Shown: one piece after another, positions 8,390-16,798 of the stretch
Layout of the letters: each line of letters opens with the position of its first letter
How positions within the stretch are numbered: position 1 is the stretch's first letter
DNA from: Streptomyces sp. NBC_01707
GTDB lineage: Bacteria; Actinomycetota; Actinomycetes; Streptomycetales; Streptomycetaceae
Direction: 5' to 3'
NCBI RefSeq assembly: GCF_041438805.1
Contig: NZ_CP109190.1
Coordinates: forward strand, 7,564,001 to 7,628,000
DNA: 64,000 nt
The notes under the pieces: generated by a model
The model's input: the letters and a program-made list of their open reading frames with translations, nothing else
Told to the model about the DNA's origin: nothing
Databases searched by the model: none
Translations under genes and position numbers: made by a program

Positions 8390-9094
8390 TCACCCTGTGC
8401 AGGGGAGCGACGCGGATGCCCGGCGGGTGCGGATCAGGAAGTCCTCCACCCGGGCCCGGTCCGGCTCCGGCGGGAGCGGGGAGCCCGGTGCCGACTCGTC
8501 GTTCTCCGCGGCCAGCCGCGTCATGCGGCGCTCCACCTCCGGCCACGGGACCTCGCCCCGCTTCACCGCGAGCAGGTCCTCCCTGGCCTCGCCCACCTCG
8601 ATCGTCAGCCGGCCCGTACGCAGCAGATCCCGGCCGCTCGCCAGCAGCCGCAGCAGATGCATCGCGTGCTTCCAGCGCGGTGCACCGTACTGCCGGACAT
8701 CCGCCTCCAGCTTCTTGCGCTGCCCCAGCGCGTAGCGGACGAAGGTCTGGTGGGCGAGTCGGGACAGGAACGCGTCGCGTAGGGAGAGGAGTTCATGGCC
8801 GACCGCGTCGGCCTGCTCCACCAACGGCGAGTGGAGGCACTCCAGCACATTGGGGTTGGCACGCAGCGCCAGTTCGCAGAAACGCTGCAGCTCCCAGGAG
8901 AACTGCTCCTGCGCCGGGCCCTCGATATGTGTCGGCGGCTTGTCGAACCGCCAGAACAGCGGGGTCGGCGCCAGGAAGACACCCCGGCGATCGGTGTCGC
9001 TGTCGTCCGTGGCCAGCCCGAACGCGCGTGAGCCCATCACACAGGAGTAGACCGTGTGGTCGCGTACGAGAGTCTCGGCATCGGGGGTGAACAT
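8390..9094 (-). CDS. Second nucleotidyltransferase-superfamily protein
   Basis: A 234-residue protein related in type to the gene facing it. It has GSRAFGL (residues 21-27) and DSDTDRRG (31-38), the G-S and D-x-D metal-site motifs, followed by LAPTPLFWRF and a helical C-terminal half with ERRMTRLAAENDESA near the end. The start is taken at ATG 9094 because the motif block begins right after it; the long upstream open frame has no such features. No RBS of note is visible. Function unknown; pairing of two divergent members of one superfamily, tail to tail next to NAD salvage genes, hints at a shared substrate class. Confidence 0.8.
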   Translation of the reverse strand: MFTPDAETLVRDHTVYSCVMGSRAFGLATDDSDTDRRGVFLAPTPLFWRFDKPPTHIEGPAQEQFSWELQRFCELALRANPNVLECLHSPLVEQADAVGHELLSLRDAFLSRLAHQTFVRYALGQRKKLEADVRQYGAPRWKHAMHLLRLLASGRDLLRTGRLTIEVGEAREDLLAVKRGEVPWPEVERRMTRLAAENDESAPGSPLPPEPDRARVEDFLIRTRRASASLPCTG

Positions 9095-9210
9095 GCGGGT
9101 GAGGGTACGCGAGGGCCCTCGTGCGCCTCGGCGTCCGGGCAGGGGGCAGCACGCGCCGGGCCACCGTGGCCGGCCGGCGGGCCGCGCTGCGGGGCGGCGC
9201 GTAAGCGACG

Positions 9211-9247
9211 GGGGCCCGACGGCGGATGTCCGTAGCCGTCGGGCCCC
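9211..9247. other. 13-bp-stem hairpin in divergent intergenic region
   Basis: GGGGCCCGACGGC (9211-9223) pairs perfectly with 9235-9247 around an 11-base loop. It resembles a terminator stem, yet it sits between divergently oriented genes and has no T-run on either side. It could be a 5' UTR structure or an operator. Confidence 0.5.
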
Positions 9248-9313
9248 GAGTGGCAGACGCCCTGGTTCTGATCGACATTGTCGATAATCCATCCCCTTCG
9301 GAAGGGCAGAACC

Positions 9314-9754
9314 ATGGCAGGAAACGACCTCGGCAGTCTGCTGGGCAGCTTGCTGGGCGGCGGAAGCCAAGGCGGGGGTTCCGGCAACGCCGGGAACATC
9401 CTCGGGACGCTGCTGGGTGCGCTGGGCGGCAGCGCGAGCGCCGGTGGCGGTGGCGGGGGCGGCGCGAACGCTCTTGAGGGCCTCATCGGGATGCTCGCCA
9501 AGTCCGGTCTTCTCGACCAGGCCCAGTCCTGGGTCGGGACCGGCGAGAACAAGCCGGTGAGTGGCGCACAGATCGCGCAGGCGCTGCCGGACGAAACCCT
9601 GCAGAAGGTCGCCCAGGACGCGGGGGTGTCGACGGAGCAGGCGGCCGACGACATCGCCAGGTCGTTGCCCGAGGCGGTCGACAAGCTGACCCCCGCGGGC
9701 GAGGTCCCGAAGGGCGGCTCGCTGGAGGACCTGATCCGGGCGCAGGCGCTCTGA
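9314..9754 (+). CDS. YidB-like DUF937 protein
   Basis: A 146-residue protein of the YidB/DUF937 group. The first 60 residues are a Gly/Ser-rich stretch with repeating LLGSLLGG and LLGALGG motifs; then ALEGLIGMLAKSGLLDQAQSWVGTGENKPVSGAQIAQALP matches the family core, followed by helical TEQAADDIARSLPEAVDKLTPAGE. No signal peptide or membrane segment. Function of the family is unknown. ATG 9314 is preceded by GAAGGG-type Shine-Dalgarno bases. It is transcribed away from the neighbouring nucleotidyltransferase and appears monocistronic. Confidence 0.85.
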   Translation: MAGNDLGSLLGSLLGGGSQGGGSGNAGNILGTLLGALGGSASAGGGGGGGANALEGLIGMLAKSGLLDQAQSWVGTGENKPVSGAQIAQALPDETLQKVAQDAGVSTEQAADDIARSLPEAVDKLTPAGEVPKGGSLEDLIRAQAL

Positions 9755-9774
9755 GCGTTCAGGGCCGGCCGAAC

Positions 9775-9818
9775 CCCGTATCGATTTCCTGTACAGTTGT
9801 CCAGGAAATCGATACGGG
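9775..9818. promoter_or_regulatory. Large inverted repeat upstream of DUF1304-TetR pair
   Basis: Perfect 17-base arms (9775-9791 and 9802-9818) around a 10-base spacer, ending 12 bases before the ATG of the DUF1304 gene. TetR regulators commonly bind such palindromes at their own operons, and a TetR gene is second in this pair. It could double as a terminator for the yidB-like gene, but no T-run follows. Confidence 0.6.
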
Positions 9819-9830
9819 AGGCCGTCCGCC

Positions 9831-10193
9831 ATGCACATCGCAGCCCAGGCGCTGGTCGCGTCGGTCGCGCTGATCCACGCCTGTTTCCTGGTGCTCGAAA
9901 TGTTCCTGTGGGACACCGCGCGCGGCCGGAAGGTCTTCGCGACCACCCCGGCGTTCTCCCGTGAGAGCGCCGCGCTCGCCGCGAACCAGGGCCTGTACAA
10001 CGGGTTCATGGCAGCCGGACTCGTCTGGAGCCTGCTCGCGGGCGACCCTGTCGCGTACCAGGCGCAGATCTTCTTCCTCGGCTGCCTGATCGTCGCCGGG
10101 GTGTACGGAGCGGCCACCGTGAGCCGCAAGATCCTGCTCGTCCAGGCGGCCCCTGCCGCCGTGGCACTCGTCCTCGTCCTGCTCGCGGGCTGA
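9831..10193 (+). CDS. DUF1304 small membrane protein
   Basis: A 120-residue integral membrane protein with four hydrophobic helices: near residues 3-25 (VASVALIHACFLVLEMFLW), 58-70, 78-95 and 100-120. The pattern IHxxFxxLEMFLW, NQGLYNGFMAAG and QAAPAAVALVL fits the DUF1304 family, whose role is unknown. ATG 9831 follows the large inverted repeat, with a GGGAGG Shine-Dalgarno. It is separated from the TetR gene by only 4 bases, so it is the likely regulated target of that repressor, perhaps a small efflux or stress membrane protein; the function is inference. Confidence 0.85.
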   Translation: MHIAAQALVASVALIHACFLVLEMFLWDTARGRKVFATTPAFSRESAALAANQGLYNGFMAAGLVWSLLAGDPVAYQAQIFFLGCLIVAGVYGAATVSRKILLVQAAPAAVALVLVLLAG

Positions 10194-10197
10194 GCCC

Positions 10198-10788
10198 ATG
10201 ACGCCCGCAGCGACGGAAGGCGGCGGAGACCCCCGTACCGCACGCACCCGCGGCAAGCTCCGCGAGGCGCTCCTCGCGGCCTGCGAGGAACAGCCACTCG
10301 ACCAGGTCAGCGTCTCCGACGTGGTCCGCAGGGCCGGGGTCGGCCGGGCCACCTTCTATCTGCACTACGACGATCTGCGCGCCCTGGCCGTGGACGCCTG
10401 TGCGGAGATCGTCCGGCAGGCGGTCGACGCCCTGCACGCCTGGGACGACGTGCCGCCCGGCCCCGGAGCGCCCCCCGCCGAGCTAGTCGCCCTGCTGGAG
10501 GCGGTCCGCACCCGGGCCGAGGTCTACCGGAGCCTGCTGCGTGCGGGCGGCGGGGGACCGCTCGGCGAGCTGCTGCACCAGGAGCTGCGGCAGCGCAGCA
10601 TCAGCGAACTGCGCCGTCGCCGCCCCCCGGGCTCCGCGGAGGACCTGATCGCGAGCGCCGTCGCGGGACTGTTCACCGGCGTCCTCGCCGACTGGCTGCA
10701 CGGCCGGACCGACGCCACCCCGGCGCAGCTGGCCGGCGGGATCTGGCGGATGCTGCTGGCCGTGCACACCGCCGCCGTTCCCCGCTGA
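10198..10788 (+). CDS. TetR-family transcriptional regulator
   Basis: A 196-residue repressor-type protein. Residues about 15-60 form the TetR HTH: TRGKLREALLAACEEQPLDQVSVSDVVRRAGVGRATFYLHYDD is spread over helices 1-3, with VGRATFYLHY as the recognition helix. The rest is an all-helical ligand and dimer domain ending LAGGIWRMLLAV. It lies 4 bases after the DUF1304 gene in one operon, so the inverted repeat at the head of the operon is its probable operator. Ligand unknown. Confidence 0.9.
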   Translation: MTPAATEGGGDPRTARTRGKLREALLAACEEQPLDQVSVSDVVRRAGVGRATFYLHYDDLRALAVDACAEIVRQAVDALHAWDDVPPGPGAPPAELVALLEAVRTRAEVYRSLLRAGGGGPLGELLHQELRQRSISELRRRRPPGSAEDLIASAVAGLFTGVLADWLHGRTDATPAQLAGGIWRMLLAVHTAAVPR

Positions 10789-10838
10789 CCTCGCGTCTCA
10801 CCCACAGAGCGCCTCGGCCGTCCGGCGCCGCGCCCCTC

Positions 10839-10844
10839 TAGGCT
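10839..10844 (+). promoter_or_regulatory. Candidate -10 element for aroH-tyrA
   Basis: TAGGCT, a common Streptomyces vegetative -10 form, lies 84 bases before the aroH start. No clear -35 TTGACA-like hexamer is visible upstream, so this is a weak call. Confidence 0.3.
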
Positions 10845-10928
10845 GAAATCGCGCAGGCGGGCACAGAGCAGGCGCGACAAGCACGAAGCGGCATGAAGAG
10901 AAGTGCACGAAGAAGTGAGGAGCCAGAC

Positions 10929-11291
10929 GTGGCGGTACGAGCGGTCCGTGGAGCGGTCCAGCTGGAGCGGGACGAGGCCGGACACATGGACGAGCAGGTC
11001 AGCGCCCTGCTTACCGCCGTCCTGGATCGCAACGGCCTCGTCGCCGACGACCTGATCAGCATCTGGTTCACCGCCACCCCCGATCTGCACAGCGACTTCC
11101 CGGCCGCCGCCGCCCGGGGCATCGGCATCGTCGACGTACCGCTGATCTGTGCCCAGGAACTCGACATCGTGGGAGCGATGCCCCGCGTCGTGCGCATCCT
11201 CGCCCATGTCGAGACGTACCTTGCCAAGTCCGAGATACAGCATGTCTACCTCGGCGCCACCGCCGCCCTCCGCAAGGACATCGCCCAGTGA
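10929..11291 (+). CDS. aroH: Chorismate mutase, AroH class
   Basis: Converts chorismate to prephenate, the branch step to Phe and Tyr. The 120-residue product has the size of the trimeric AroH class. It starts AVRAVRGAVQLERDE, whose RGA-x-Q element contributes active-site Arg in the family, and continues with DLISIWFTATPDLHSDFPAAAAR and the late HVYLGATAALRKD. GTG 10929 is chosen because GAGGAG lies at the right distance and the conserved VRAVRGA follows at once; an ATG 36 bases upstream would add an atypical leader. The stop overlaps the start of tyrA (GTGA). Confidence 0.92.
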   Translation: MAVRAVRGAVQLERDEAGHMDEQVSALLTAVLDRNGLVADDLISIWFTATPDLHSDFPAAAARGIGIVDVPLICAQELDIVGAMPRVVRILAHVETYLAKSEIQHVYLGATAALRKDIAQ

Positions 11292-12373
11292 GAACCGCCG
11301 TCGTCATCGGAACCGGCCTGGTCGGCACCTCCGCAGCCCTCGCCCTCGCCGGGCGTGGTGTCCATGTCCACCTCGTCGACCACGACCCGGCGTCGGCCCG
11401 CACGGCGGCGGCGCTCGGCGCCGGTACCGACGAGGCACCTGCGGGCCGCGTCGACCTCGCGATCGTCGCCGTACCGCCCGCCCACGTGGCCTCGGTGCTC
11501 GCCACCGCCATGCGGGAGGGTGTCGCCCGCGGCTACCTCGACGTCGCCAGCGTCAAGGGCGGCCCGCGCCGCGAGCTGGAAGCCCTCGGTGTCGACCTCA
11601 CGCCGTACATCGGTACGCATCCGATGGCGGGCAAGGAGCGTTCCGGTCCGCTCGCCGCCACCGCCGACCTGTTCGAGGGGCGTCCCTGGGTCCTCACACC
11701 GACCCGGGAAACCGACACCGAGGTCCTCAACCTCGCCCTGGAGCTGGTCGCGCTCTGCCGCGCCGTCCCGGTCGTCATGGACGCCGACGCCCACGACCGG
11801 GCCGTCGCGCTCGTCTCCCACACCCCGCAGCTGATCTCGTCGATGGTCGCCGCCCGCCTGGAGGAGGCCGACGAGACAGCCGTACGCCTCTGTGGCCAGG
11901 GCATAAGGGACGTCACCCGGATCGCGGCCTCCGATCCCCGGATGTGGGTGGAGATCCTCTCCGCCAACCCCGGACCGGTCGCGGACGTGCTCGCCGGGGT
12001 CGCCGCCGATCTCGAGGGGACGGTCCGGGCGCTGCGCAGCCTCCAGTCCGGCGACGACGACAAGCGCCGCGAGGGCACCGACTCCATCGAGGACGTCCTG
12101 CGCCGTGGTAACGCGGGCCGGGTCAGGGTCCCCGGCAAACACGGGGCGGCCCCGGCGGCCTACGACATCGTGGCTGTGCTCATCAGCGACCGGCCGGGCG
12201 AGCTGGCCGGGATCTTCGCGGACGCGGGCAAGGCCGGGATCAACGTCGAGGACGTCCGTATCGAGCACGCCACCGGGCAGCAGGCCGGCCTGGTGCAGCT
12301 GATGGTCGAGCCGAGCGCGGCCCCGGCACTCGCCGCGGCGCTTCGCGAGCGGGGCTGGTCGATCCGCCAGTAG
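11288..12373 (+). CDS. tyrA: Prephenate dehydrogenase with ACT domain
   Basis: Oxidatively decarboxylates prephenate with NAD+ to 4-hydroxyphenylpyruvate in tyrosine synthesis. Residues 1-30 form the Rossmann start with GTGLVGTS at 8-15. The catalytic-region motif IGTHPMAGKERSG spans 108-120, with His111 the expected catalytic His. A C-terminal ACT domain begins near residue 290 (AAYDIVAVLISDRPGELAGI), a likely site for feedback control by tyrosine. Length 361 aa. GTG 11288 overlaps aroH by 4 bases, so mutase and dehydrogenase are coupled and may act consecutively. Confidence 0.93.
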   Translation: MRTAVVIGTGLVGTSAALALAGRGVHVHLVDHDPASARTAAALGAGTDEAPAGRVDLAIVAVPPAHVASVLATAMREGVARGYLDVASVKGGPRRELEALGVDLTPYIGTHPMAGKERSGPLAATADLFEGRPWVLTPTRETDTEVLNLALELVALCRAVPVVMDADAHDRAVALVSHTPQLISSMVAARLEEADETAVRLCGQGIRDVTRIAASDPRMWVEILSANPGPVADVLAGVAADLEGTVRALRSLQSGDDDKRREGTDSIEDVLRRGNAGRVRVPGKHGAAPAAYDIVAVLISDRPGELAGIFADAGKAGINVEDVRIEHATGQQAGLVQLMVEPSAAPALAAALRERGWSIRQ

Positions 12374-12509
12374 GCCCCTGGCGGCCGGGGTCCGCGGGAG
12401 TTGTCCACAGGGGTGCAAAGGACCGTCCCGACACTCGGTAACCTTGTGCGGGGCGGGTTCGCGCGCCCTTGTCCCGCCCACCCCGTGTACCAGGAAGGTG
12501 TCCACCACC

Positions 12510-13214
12510 GTGGAAACCGTAAGCGCCGCCGCCCGGACGGCCCCGGCCGCAGTGATCGTCGCCATCGACGGACCCTCCGGCACCGGCAAGTCGAGCACGT
12601 CGAAGGCCGTCGCCGCCAAGCTCGGCCTGAGCTACCTGGACACCGGCGCCCAGTACCGGGCGATCACCTGGTGGATGCTGAACAACGGCATCGACGTGCA
12701 GGACGCCGTGGAGGTCGCGACCGCCGCGGGGAAGCCGGTCATCGTCTCCGGCACGGACCCGGCCGCCCCGACGATCACGGTCGACGGCGAGGATGCCGCG
12801 GGCCCGATCCGTACGCAGGAGGTCACCTCGAAGGTCAGCGCCGTCAGCGCGGTCCCCGAGGTGCGTGCCAGGATCACCGAGCTGCAGCGGTCGATCGCCG
12901 CGGCCGCCGAGATCGGCATCGTCGTCGAGGGCCGTGACATCGGCACCACCGTGCTGCCCGACGCCGACCTCAAGATCTTCCTGACCGCCTCGCCGGAGGC
13001 CCGCGCGGCCCGCCGCAGCGGAGAGGTGAAGGGCTCCGATCTCGCCACCACCAAGGAGGCGCTGATAAAGCGGGACACCGCGGACTCCAGCCGCAAGACC
13101 TCGCCGCTCGCCAAGGCGGACGACGCGGTCGAGGTGGACACCACCGACCTGACCCTGCAGCAGGTCATCGAGTGTGTCGTCACCCTCGTCGAGGAGAAGC
13201 GGGCCGCGAAGTGA
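12510..13214 (+). CDS. cmk: Cytidylate kinase
   Basis: Phosphorylates CMP and dCMP with ATP. The P-loop GPSGTGKSS is at residues 21-29, the CMP-binding-site YLDTGAQYRA at 41-50, and VEGRDIGTTVLPDADLKIFL follows in the C-terminal half. At 234 aa it has the family length. GTG 12510 is chosen because AGGAAGG lies about 11 bases upstream and the product then starts shortly before AVIVAIDGPSG. An in-frame GTG at 12498 overlaps that Shine-Dalgarno. The stop overlaps the next start (GTGA), linking it to an acyltransferase and, further on, to der, as in many actinomycetes. Confidence 0.92.
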   Translation: METVSAAARTAPAAVIVAIDGPSGTGKSSTSKAVAAKLGLSYLDTGAQYRAITWWMLNNGIDVQDAVEVATAAGKPVIVSGTDPAAPTITVDGEDAAGPIRTQEVTSKVSAVSAVPEVRARITELQRSIAAAAEIGIVVEGRDIGTTVLPDADLKIFLTASPEARAARRSGEVKGSDLATTKEALIKRDTADSSRKTSPLAKADDAVEVDTTDLTLQQVIECVVTLVEEKRAAK

Positions 13215-13867
13215 CCGCAGCCTCGGGCACGCCCACGCTGCGCGGAGCGGCGGTCGGGCGCGGGATCGGTATCGGGCTGATGTACGGGCTGTGGAAGCCC
13301 CGCGTCCTCGGTGCATGGCGGGTACCCGCCTCCGGACCCGTCATACTCGCGGTGAACCACTCCCACAACATCGACGGGCCGATGCTGATGGGCACCGCGC
13401 CCCGGCCCGTTCATTTCCTGATCAAGAAAGAGGCGTTCGTCGGCCCCCTCGACCCGTTCCTGCGCGGAATCGGTCAGCTGAAGGTGGACCGTACGAGCGC
13501 CGACCGCACCGCCATCACCCAGGCCCTCGGTGTACTGGAGAACGGCGGGGTGCTCGGGATCTTCCCGGAGGGCACCCGGGGTGAAGGAGACTTCGCCTCG
13601 CTGCGGGCCGGGCTCGCGTACTTCGCGGTACGCAGCGGGGCGCCGATCGTGCCCGTGGCCGTCATGGGAAGCACCGAGCGCCGCGGGCGGTTGATATCGG
13701 CACTGCCGCCGCTGCGCAGCGGGGTCGACGTCGTCTTCGGTGACGCCTTCGACGCGGGCGACGGAAGTGGCCTGCGGACCCGGAAGGCGCTGGACGAGGC
13801 GACCGTGCGGATCCAGGCACGGCTGACCTCGCACCTGGAGAACGCCAGGCGTTTCACCGGGCGCTAG
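13211..13867 (+). CDS. PlsC-type 1-acyl-glycerol-3-phosphate acyltransferase
   Basis: A lysophospholipid acyltransferase of the PlsC superfamily, acting on the inner face of the membrane. The catalytic HX4D motif is at residues 50-55 (His50, Asp55), and the phosphate-binding FPEGTRG at 118-124. Other family segments are FLIKKEAF and APIVPVAVMG. Length is 218 aa. GTG 13211 overlaps cmk by 4 bases and is preferred over an upstream in-frame start inside cmk. It sits between cmk and der, a conserved actinomycete order, so it is probably a housekeeping gene of phospholipid synthesis. Confidence 0.87.
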   Translation: MTAASGTPTLRGAAVGRGIGIGLMYGLWKPRVLGAWRVPASGPVILAVNHSHNIDGPMLMGTAPRPVHFLIKKEAFVGPLDPFLRGIGQLKVDRTSADRTAITQALGVLENGGVLGIFPEGTRGEGDFASLRAGLAYFAVRSGAPIVPVAVMGSTERRGRLISALPPLRSGVDVVFGDAFDAGDGSGLRTRKALDEATVRIQARLTSHLENARRFTGR

Positions 13868-13934
13868 GTAAGACTTGAGTAGTGGGCCGCGTGATCGTGG
13901 TCCATCGATGATGATGCAAAGAGGAACGGACTTC

Positions 13935-15404
13935 ATGAACGACCAGATTCACTCCGACGGCTCGGACCACGAGCACGGAGCGCTTGGCGACGCCGAGTAC
14001 GCGGAGTTCATGGAGCTCGCCGCGCAGGAGGGCTTCGACGTCGAGGACGTCGAAGGCGCGATCGACGAGATGGGCCACGGCCCGCTGCCCGTCCTCGCCG
14101 TCGTCGGCCGCCCCAACGTCGGCAAGTCGACCCTGGTGAACCGGATCATCGGCCGCCGCGAGGCGGTCGTCGAGGACAAGCCCGGCGTCACCCGGGACCG
14201 TGTCACGTACGAGGCCGAATGGGCCGGCCGCCGCTTCAAGGTCGTCGACACCGGCGGCTGGGAGCAGGACGTGCTGGGCATCGACGCCTCCGTCGCCGCC
14301 CAGGCGGAGTACGCGATCGAGGCCGCCGACGCGGTCGTCTTCGTCGTCGACTCGACCGTCGGCGCGACCGACACCGACGAGGCCGTCGTCAAGCTGCTGC
14401 GCCGGGCCGGCAAGCCCGTCGTGCTGTGCGCCAACAAGGTCGACGGCCAGAGCGGCGAGGCCGACGCCACCGCGCTCTGGTCGCTCGGTCTCGGCGAGCC
14501 GCACCCGGTCTCCTCGCTGCACGGCCGTGGCACCGGCGACCTGCTCGACGCCGTCCTCGAAGCACTGCCCGAGGCCCCGGCGCAGCGCTTCGGCACCGCG
14601 CTCGGCGGCCCGCGCCGCATCGCCCTCATCGGCCGTCCGAATGTCGGCAAGTCGTCGCTGCTGAACAAGGTGGCGAACGAGGACCGGGTCGTCGTCAACG
14701 AAATGGCCGGCACCACCCGTGACCCGGTCGACGAGCTGATCCAGCTCGGCGGCATCACCTGGAAGTTCATCGACACGGCCGGTATCCGCCGCCGCGTCCA
14801 CCTCCAGGAGGGCGCCGACTACTACGCCTCGTTGCGTACCGCTGCCGCCGTCGAGAAGGCCGAGGTCGCCGTCGTCCTGATCGACGCCAGCGAGTCCATC
14901 AGCGTCCAGGACCAGCGCATCGTCACCATGGCCGTGGAGGCCGGGCGCGCGCTCGTGGTCGCGTACAACAAGTGGGACACCCTCGACGAGGAGCGCCGCT
15001 ACTACCTGGAGCGCGAGATCGAGACGGAGCTCGCGCAGATCGCGTGGGCCCCCCGAGTGAACGTCTCGGCCCTCACCGGCCGCCACATGGAGAAGCTGGT
15101 CCCGGCGATCGAGACCGCGATCGAGGGCTGGGAGACCCGGATCCCGACCGGCCGGCTGAACGCCTTCCTCGGTGAGATCGTGGCCTCCCACCCGCACCCG
15201 GTCCGCGGCGGCAAGCAGCCCCGCATCCTCTTCGGCACCCAGGCCGGCACCAAGCCGCCGCGGTTCGTGCTGTTCTCCTCCGGCTTCCTCGAGCACGGCT
15301 ACCGCCGCTTCGTCGAGCGCCGGCTGCGCGAGGAGTTCGGCTTCGAGGGCACCCCGATCCACATCTCGGTGCGGGTCCGCGAGAAGCGCGGCCGCAAGAA
15401 GTGA
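13935..15404 (+). CDS. der: Ribosome biogenesis GTPase Der (EngA)
   Basis: An essential double-GTPase needed for 50S subunit maturation. Two complete G domains are visible, each with G1 GRPNVGKS (residues 58-65 and 233-240), a G3 DTGG or DTAG, and a G4 NKVD or NKWD, followed by a KH-like C-terminal domain with [10 protein letters not shown] and a basic end GRKK. The protein is 489 aa; the first 50 residues form an acidic extension common in actinobacterial Der. ATG 13935 has GAGGAACGGA upstream. It closes the cmk-plsC-der group and is followed by a bidirectional terminator. Confidence 0.95.
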   Translation: MNDQIHSDGSDHEHGALGDAEYAEFMELAAQEGFDVEDVEGAIDEMGHGPLPVLAVVGRPNVGKSTLVNRIIGRREAVVEDKPGVTRDRVTYEAEWAGRRFKVVDTGGWEQDVLGIDASVAAQAEYAIEAADAVVFVVDSTVGATDTDEAVVKLLRRAGKPVVLCANKVDGQSGEADATALWSLGLGEPHPVSSLHGRGTGDLLDAVLEALPEAPAQRFGTALGGPRRIALIGRPNVGKSSLLNKVANEDRVVVNEMAGTTRDPVDELIQLGGITWKFIDTAGIRRRVHLQEGADYYASLRTAAAVEKAEVAVVLIDASESISVQDQRIVTMAVEAGRALVVAYNKWDTLDEERRYYLEREIETELAQIAWAPRVNVSALTGRHMEKLVPAIETAIEGWETRIPTGRLNAFLGEIVASHPHPVRGGKQPRILFGTQAGTKPPRFVLFSSGFLEHGYRRFVERRLREEFGFEGTPIHISVRVREKRGRKK

Positions 15405-15447
15405 CGCGGGCCTGATCCGCTCCGTCCCGGCCATGGCGCCGGACATG

Positions 15448-15492
15448 ACGAAGCCCCGTACCGTCCCTGCTGTGAACGGTGCGGGGCTTCGT
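15448..15492. terminator. Terminator after der
   Basis: ACGAAGCCCCGTACCGT (15448-15464) pairs with ACGGTGCGGGGCTTCGT (15476-15492), one mismatch, around an 11-base loop. It lies between der and the convergent gene ending at 15516 and can serve both strands. Confidence 0.75.
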
Positions 15493-15515
15493 CGTGCCAG
15501 GGCCTCGCCGTGCGG

Positions 15516-15965
15516 TCAGGCTCCCCGGGATCCCGGGGGCAGTGCGGCCGGCTGGGGACGCCCGGCGTGCCGGCCGACCCGCTGCCAGGAACCGAGGTTT
15601 CCGGTGTGCGTGCCCGAGCCGGAGTGGCCCATGTGGCTGGAGTGGCCCGAGTGGCCGCTCAGCGGGGCCCGGCTGCCGAACATGCCGGTCCCGAACGCCA
15701 CGAAGCCCAGGTTCTCCTCGCCGCTCCGATCACCTGGCAGCGCCCGGAACGACCGGCGGTACTCGGAGTACAGCGCGTCGTAGATCGGGGTATGGGTCTG
15801 ACCGCCCGAGCGGTCCTGCGGCGGACGCATGGCAGGGATCGGGCTCGGGCGCTGGTGGGAGGGGTCGTATGAGTGCACGTATGTGCCAACGACCCCATCG
15901 GCCGTCGGATGCGGGCCCGGCGGAGAAATCGCTGTTCGCCGGGGGTGCGAGGAGCGTACGGACAT
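15516..15965 (-). CDS. Conserved hypothetical protein, His/Gly/Ser-rich
   Basis: A 149-residue protein with no recognised domain. The N-terminal part is Pro/Arg-rich, the middle reads TPIYDALYSEYRRSFRALPGDRSGEENLGFVAFG, and a following stretch carries repeats of GHSGHSSHMGHSGSG, giving seven His in a short Gly/Ser linker. The SEYRRSFRALPGDR segment looks like a conserved streptomycete motif. The start, ATG 15965, is 2 bases after the stop of the upstream gene, so the two are an operon. The His-rich stretch might bind metal, but nothing else supports that. Confidence 0.72.
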   Translation of the reverse strand: MSVRSSHPRRTAISPPGPHPTADGVVGTYVHSYDPSHQRPSPIPAMRPPQDRSGGQTHTPIYDALYSEYRRSFRALPGDRSGEENLGFVAFGTGMFGSRAPLSGHSGHSSHMGHSGSGTHTGNLGSWQRVGRHAGRPQPAALPPGSRGA

Positions 15966-15967
15966 GA

Positions 15968-16798
15968 TCAGGTCCCGGCCAGCGGCATCGCGGCCGCGAC
16001 CAGGAGGCCGCTCGCCGCGGCCTTCTCCAGCGCGTCGCGCAGCAGGTCCTCGCGGGGCTGCTGGCCGATCGATCCCACCGGAGCGGCGAAGACGAGCACG
16101 GTCTGGGACTTGTTGGCCGCGGCCCGCCAGCCATCGGTGACCTGCAGCGGTGCGTGGGCCTGCCACCAGGCGACCGGGGCGCCGCCGCCCGTCCCGGGCT
16201 GGAGCACGGCGTGCAGCTGGCCCATGGCGAGCAGGATCGACCAGCCGTGCAGCACCGCGGGCACCTGGTCCATCCGGTGGACCGGGTGGAAGCCCTGCTC
16301 CAGCAGGAGCTGCAGGAACTCGTCGCCCCCGCTGCCGTAGGTGCCGGGGCGGGTGATCGCGCCGGTCGGCTCGACGACCAGCGCCGGGTGGAGCTCGTCG
16401 TCGATCAGGACGAGTCCGCTGGTGATGCCCAGGACGGCCTGCTCGGGCATGAGGCCCTGCGGGGTCTCCGGCTCGTTGCCGGTGATGCTGCGCACGGCGC
16501 CCTGCAGCTGCTCCTCGGAGACCTGGACGACCTGGGAGGGGATGCAGGTCGCGTGGGCGAAGGCGAGCACGGCGGTCTCGTCGCCGACGAACAGCACCGT
16601 GCTGGTGCGCTCCTGCTCCGAGTCGCCCGGGGTGCGGCAGGAGGTGCAGTCGTAGCTGCCTGGGGCGTTGTCGCCGACGAGCAGCCGATCGGCTTCGGCG
16701 TCGCCGATCTCGGCGCGTACGTCCTCGCTGACGTCGAGCATGCGCGGCACGGGTGGCTCCTCGAACTCGGTGCGTGCGCCGGGCGGTTCCCGGCTCAT
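15968..16798 (-). CDS. Conserved hypothetical protein
   Basis: A 276-residue soluble protein without signal peptide or membrane helix. It contains a Cys pair (CTSCRTPG) near residue 52, a region with LFVGDETAVLAFAHATCIPSQ, and a C-terminal alternating hydrophobic/charged segment ending AAASGLLVAAAMPLAGT. I do not recognise the family; the gene is at a position where streptomycetes carry conserved proteins of unknown role downstream of der on the opposite strand. Start ATG 16798 is the only good candidate before the conserved-looking EDVRAEIGDAEADR region. Confidence 0.72.
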   Translation of the reverse strand: MSREPPGARTEFEEPPVPRMLDVSEDVRAEIGDAEADRLLVGDNAPGSYDCTSCRTPGDSEQERTSTVLFVGDETAVLAFAHATCIPSQVVQVSEEQLQGAVRSITGNEPETPQGLMPEQAVLGITSGLVLIDDELHPALVVEPTGAITRPGTYGSGGDEFLQLLLEQGFHPVHRMDQVPAVLHGWSILLAMGQLHAVLQPGTGGGAPVAWWQAHAPLQVTDGWRAAANKSQTVLVFAAPVGSIGQQPREDLLRDALEKAAASGLLVAAAMPLAGT

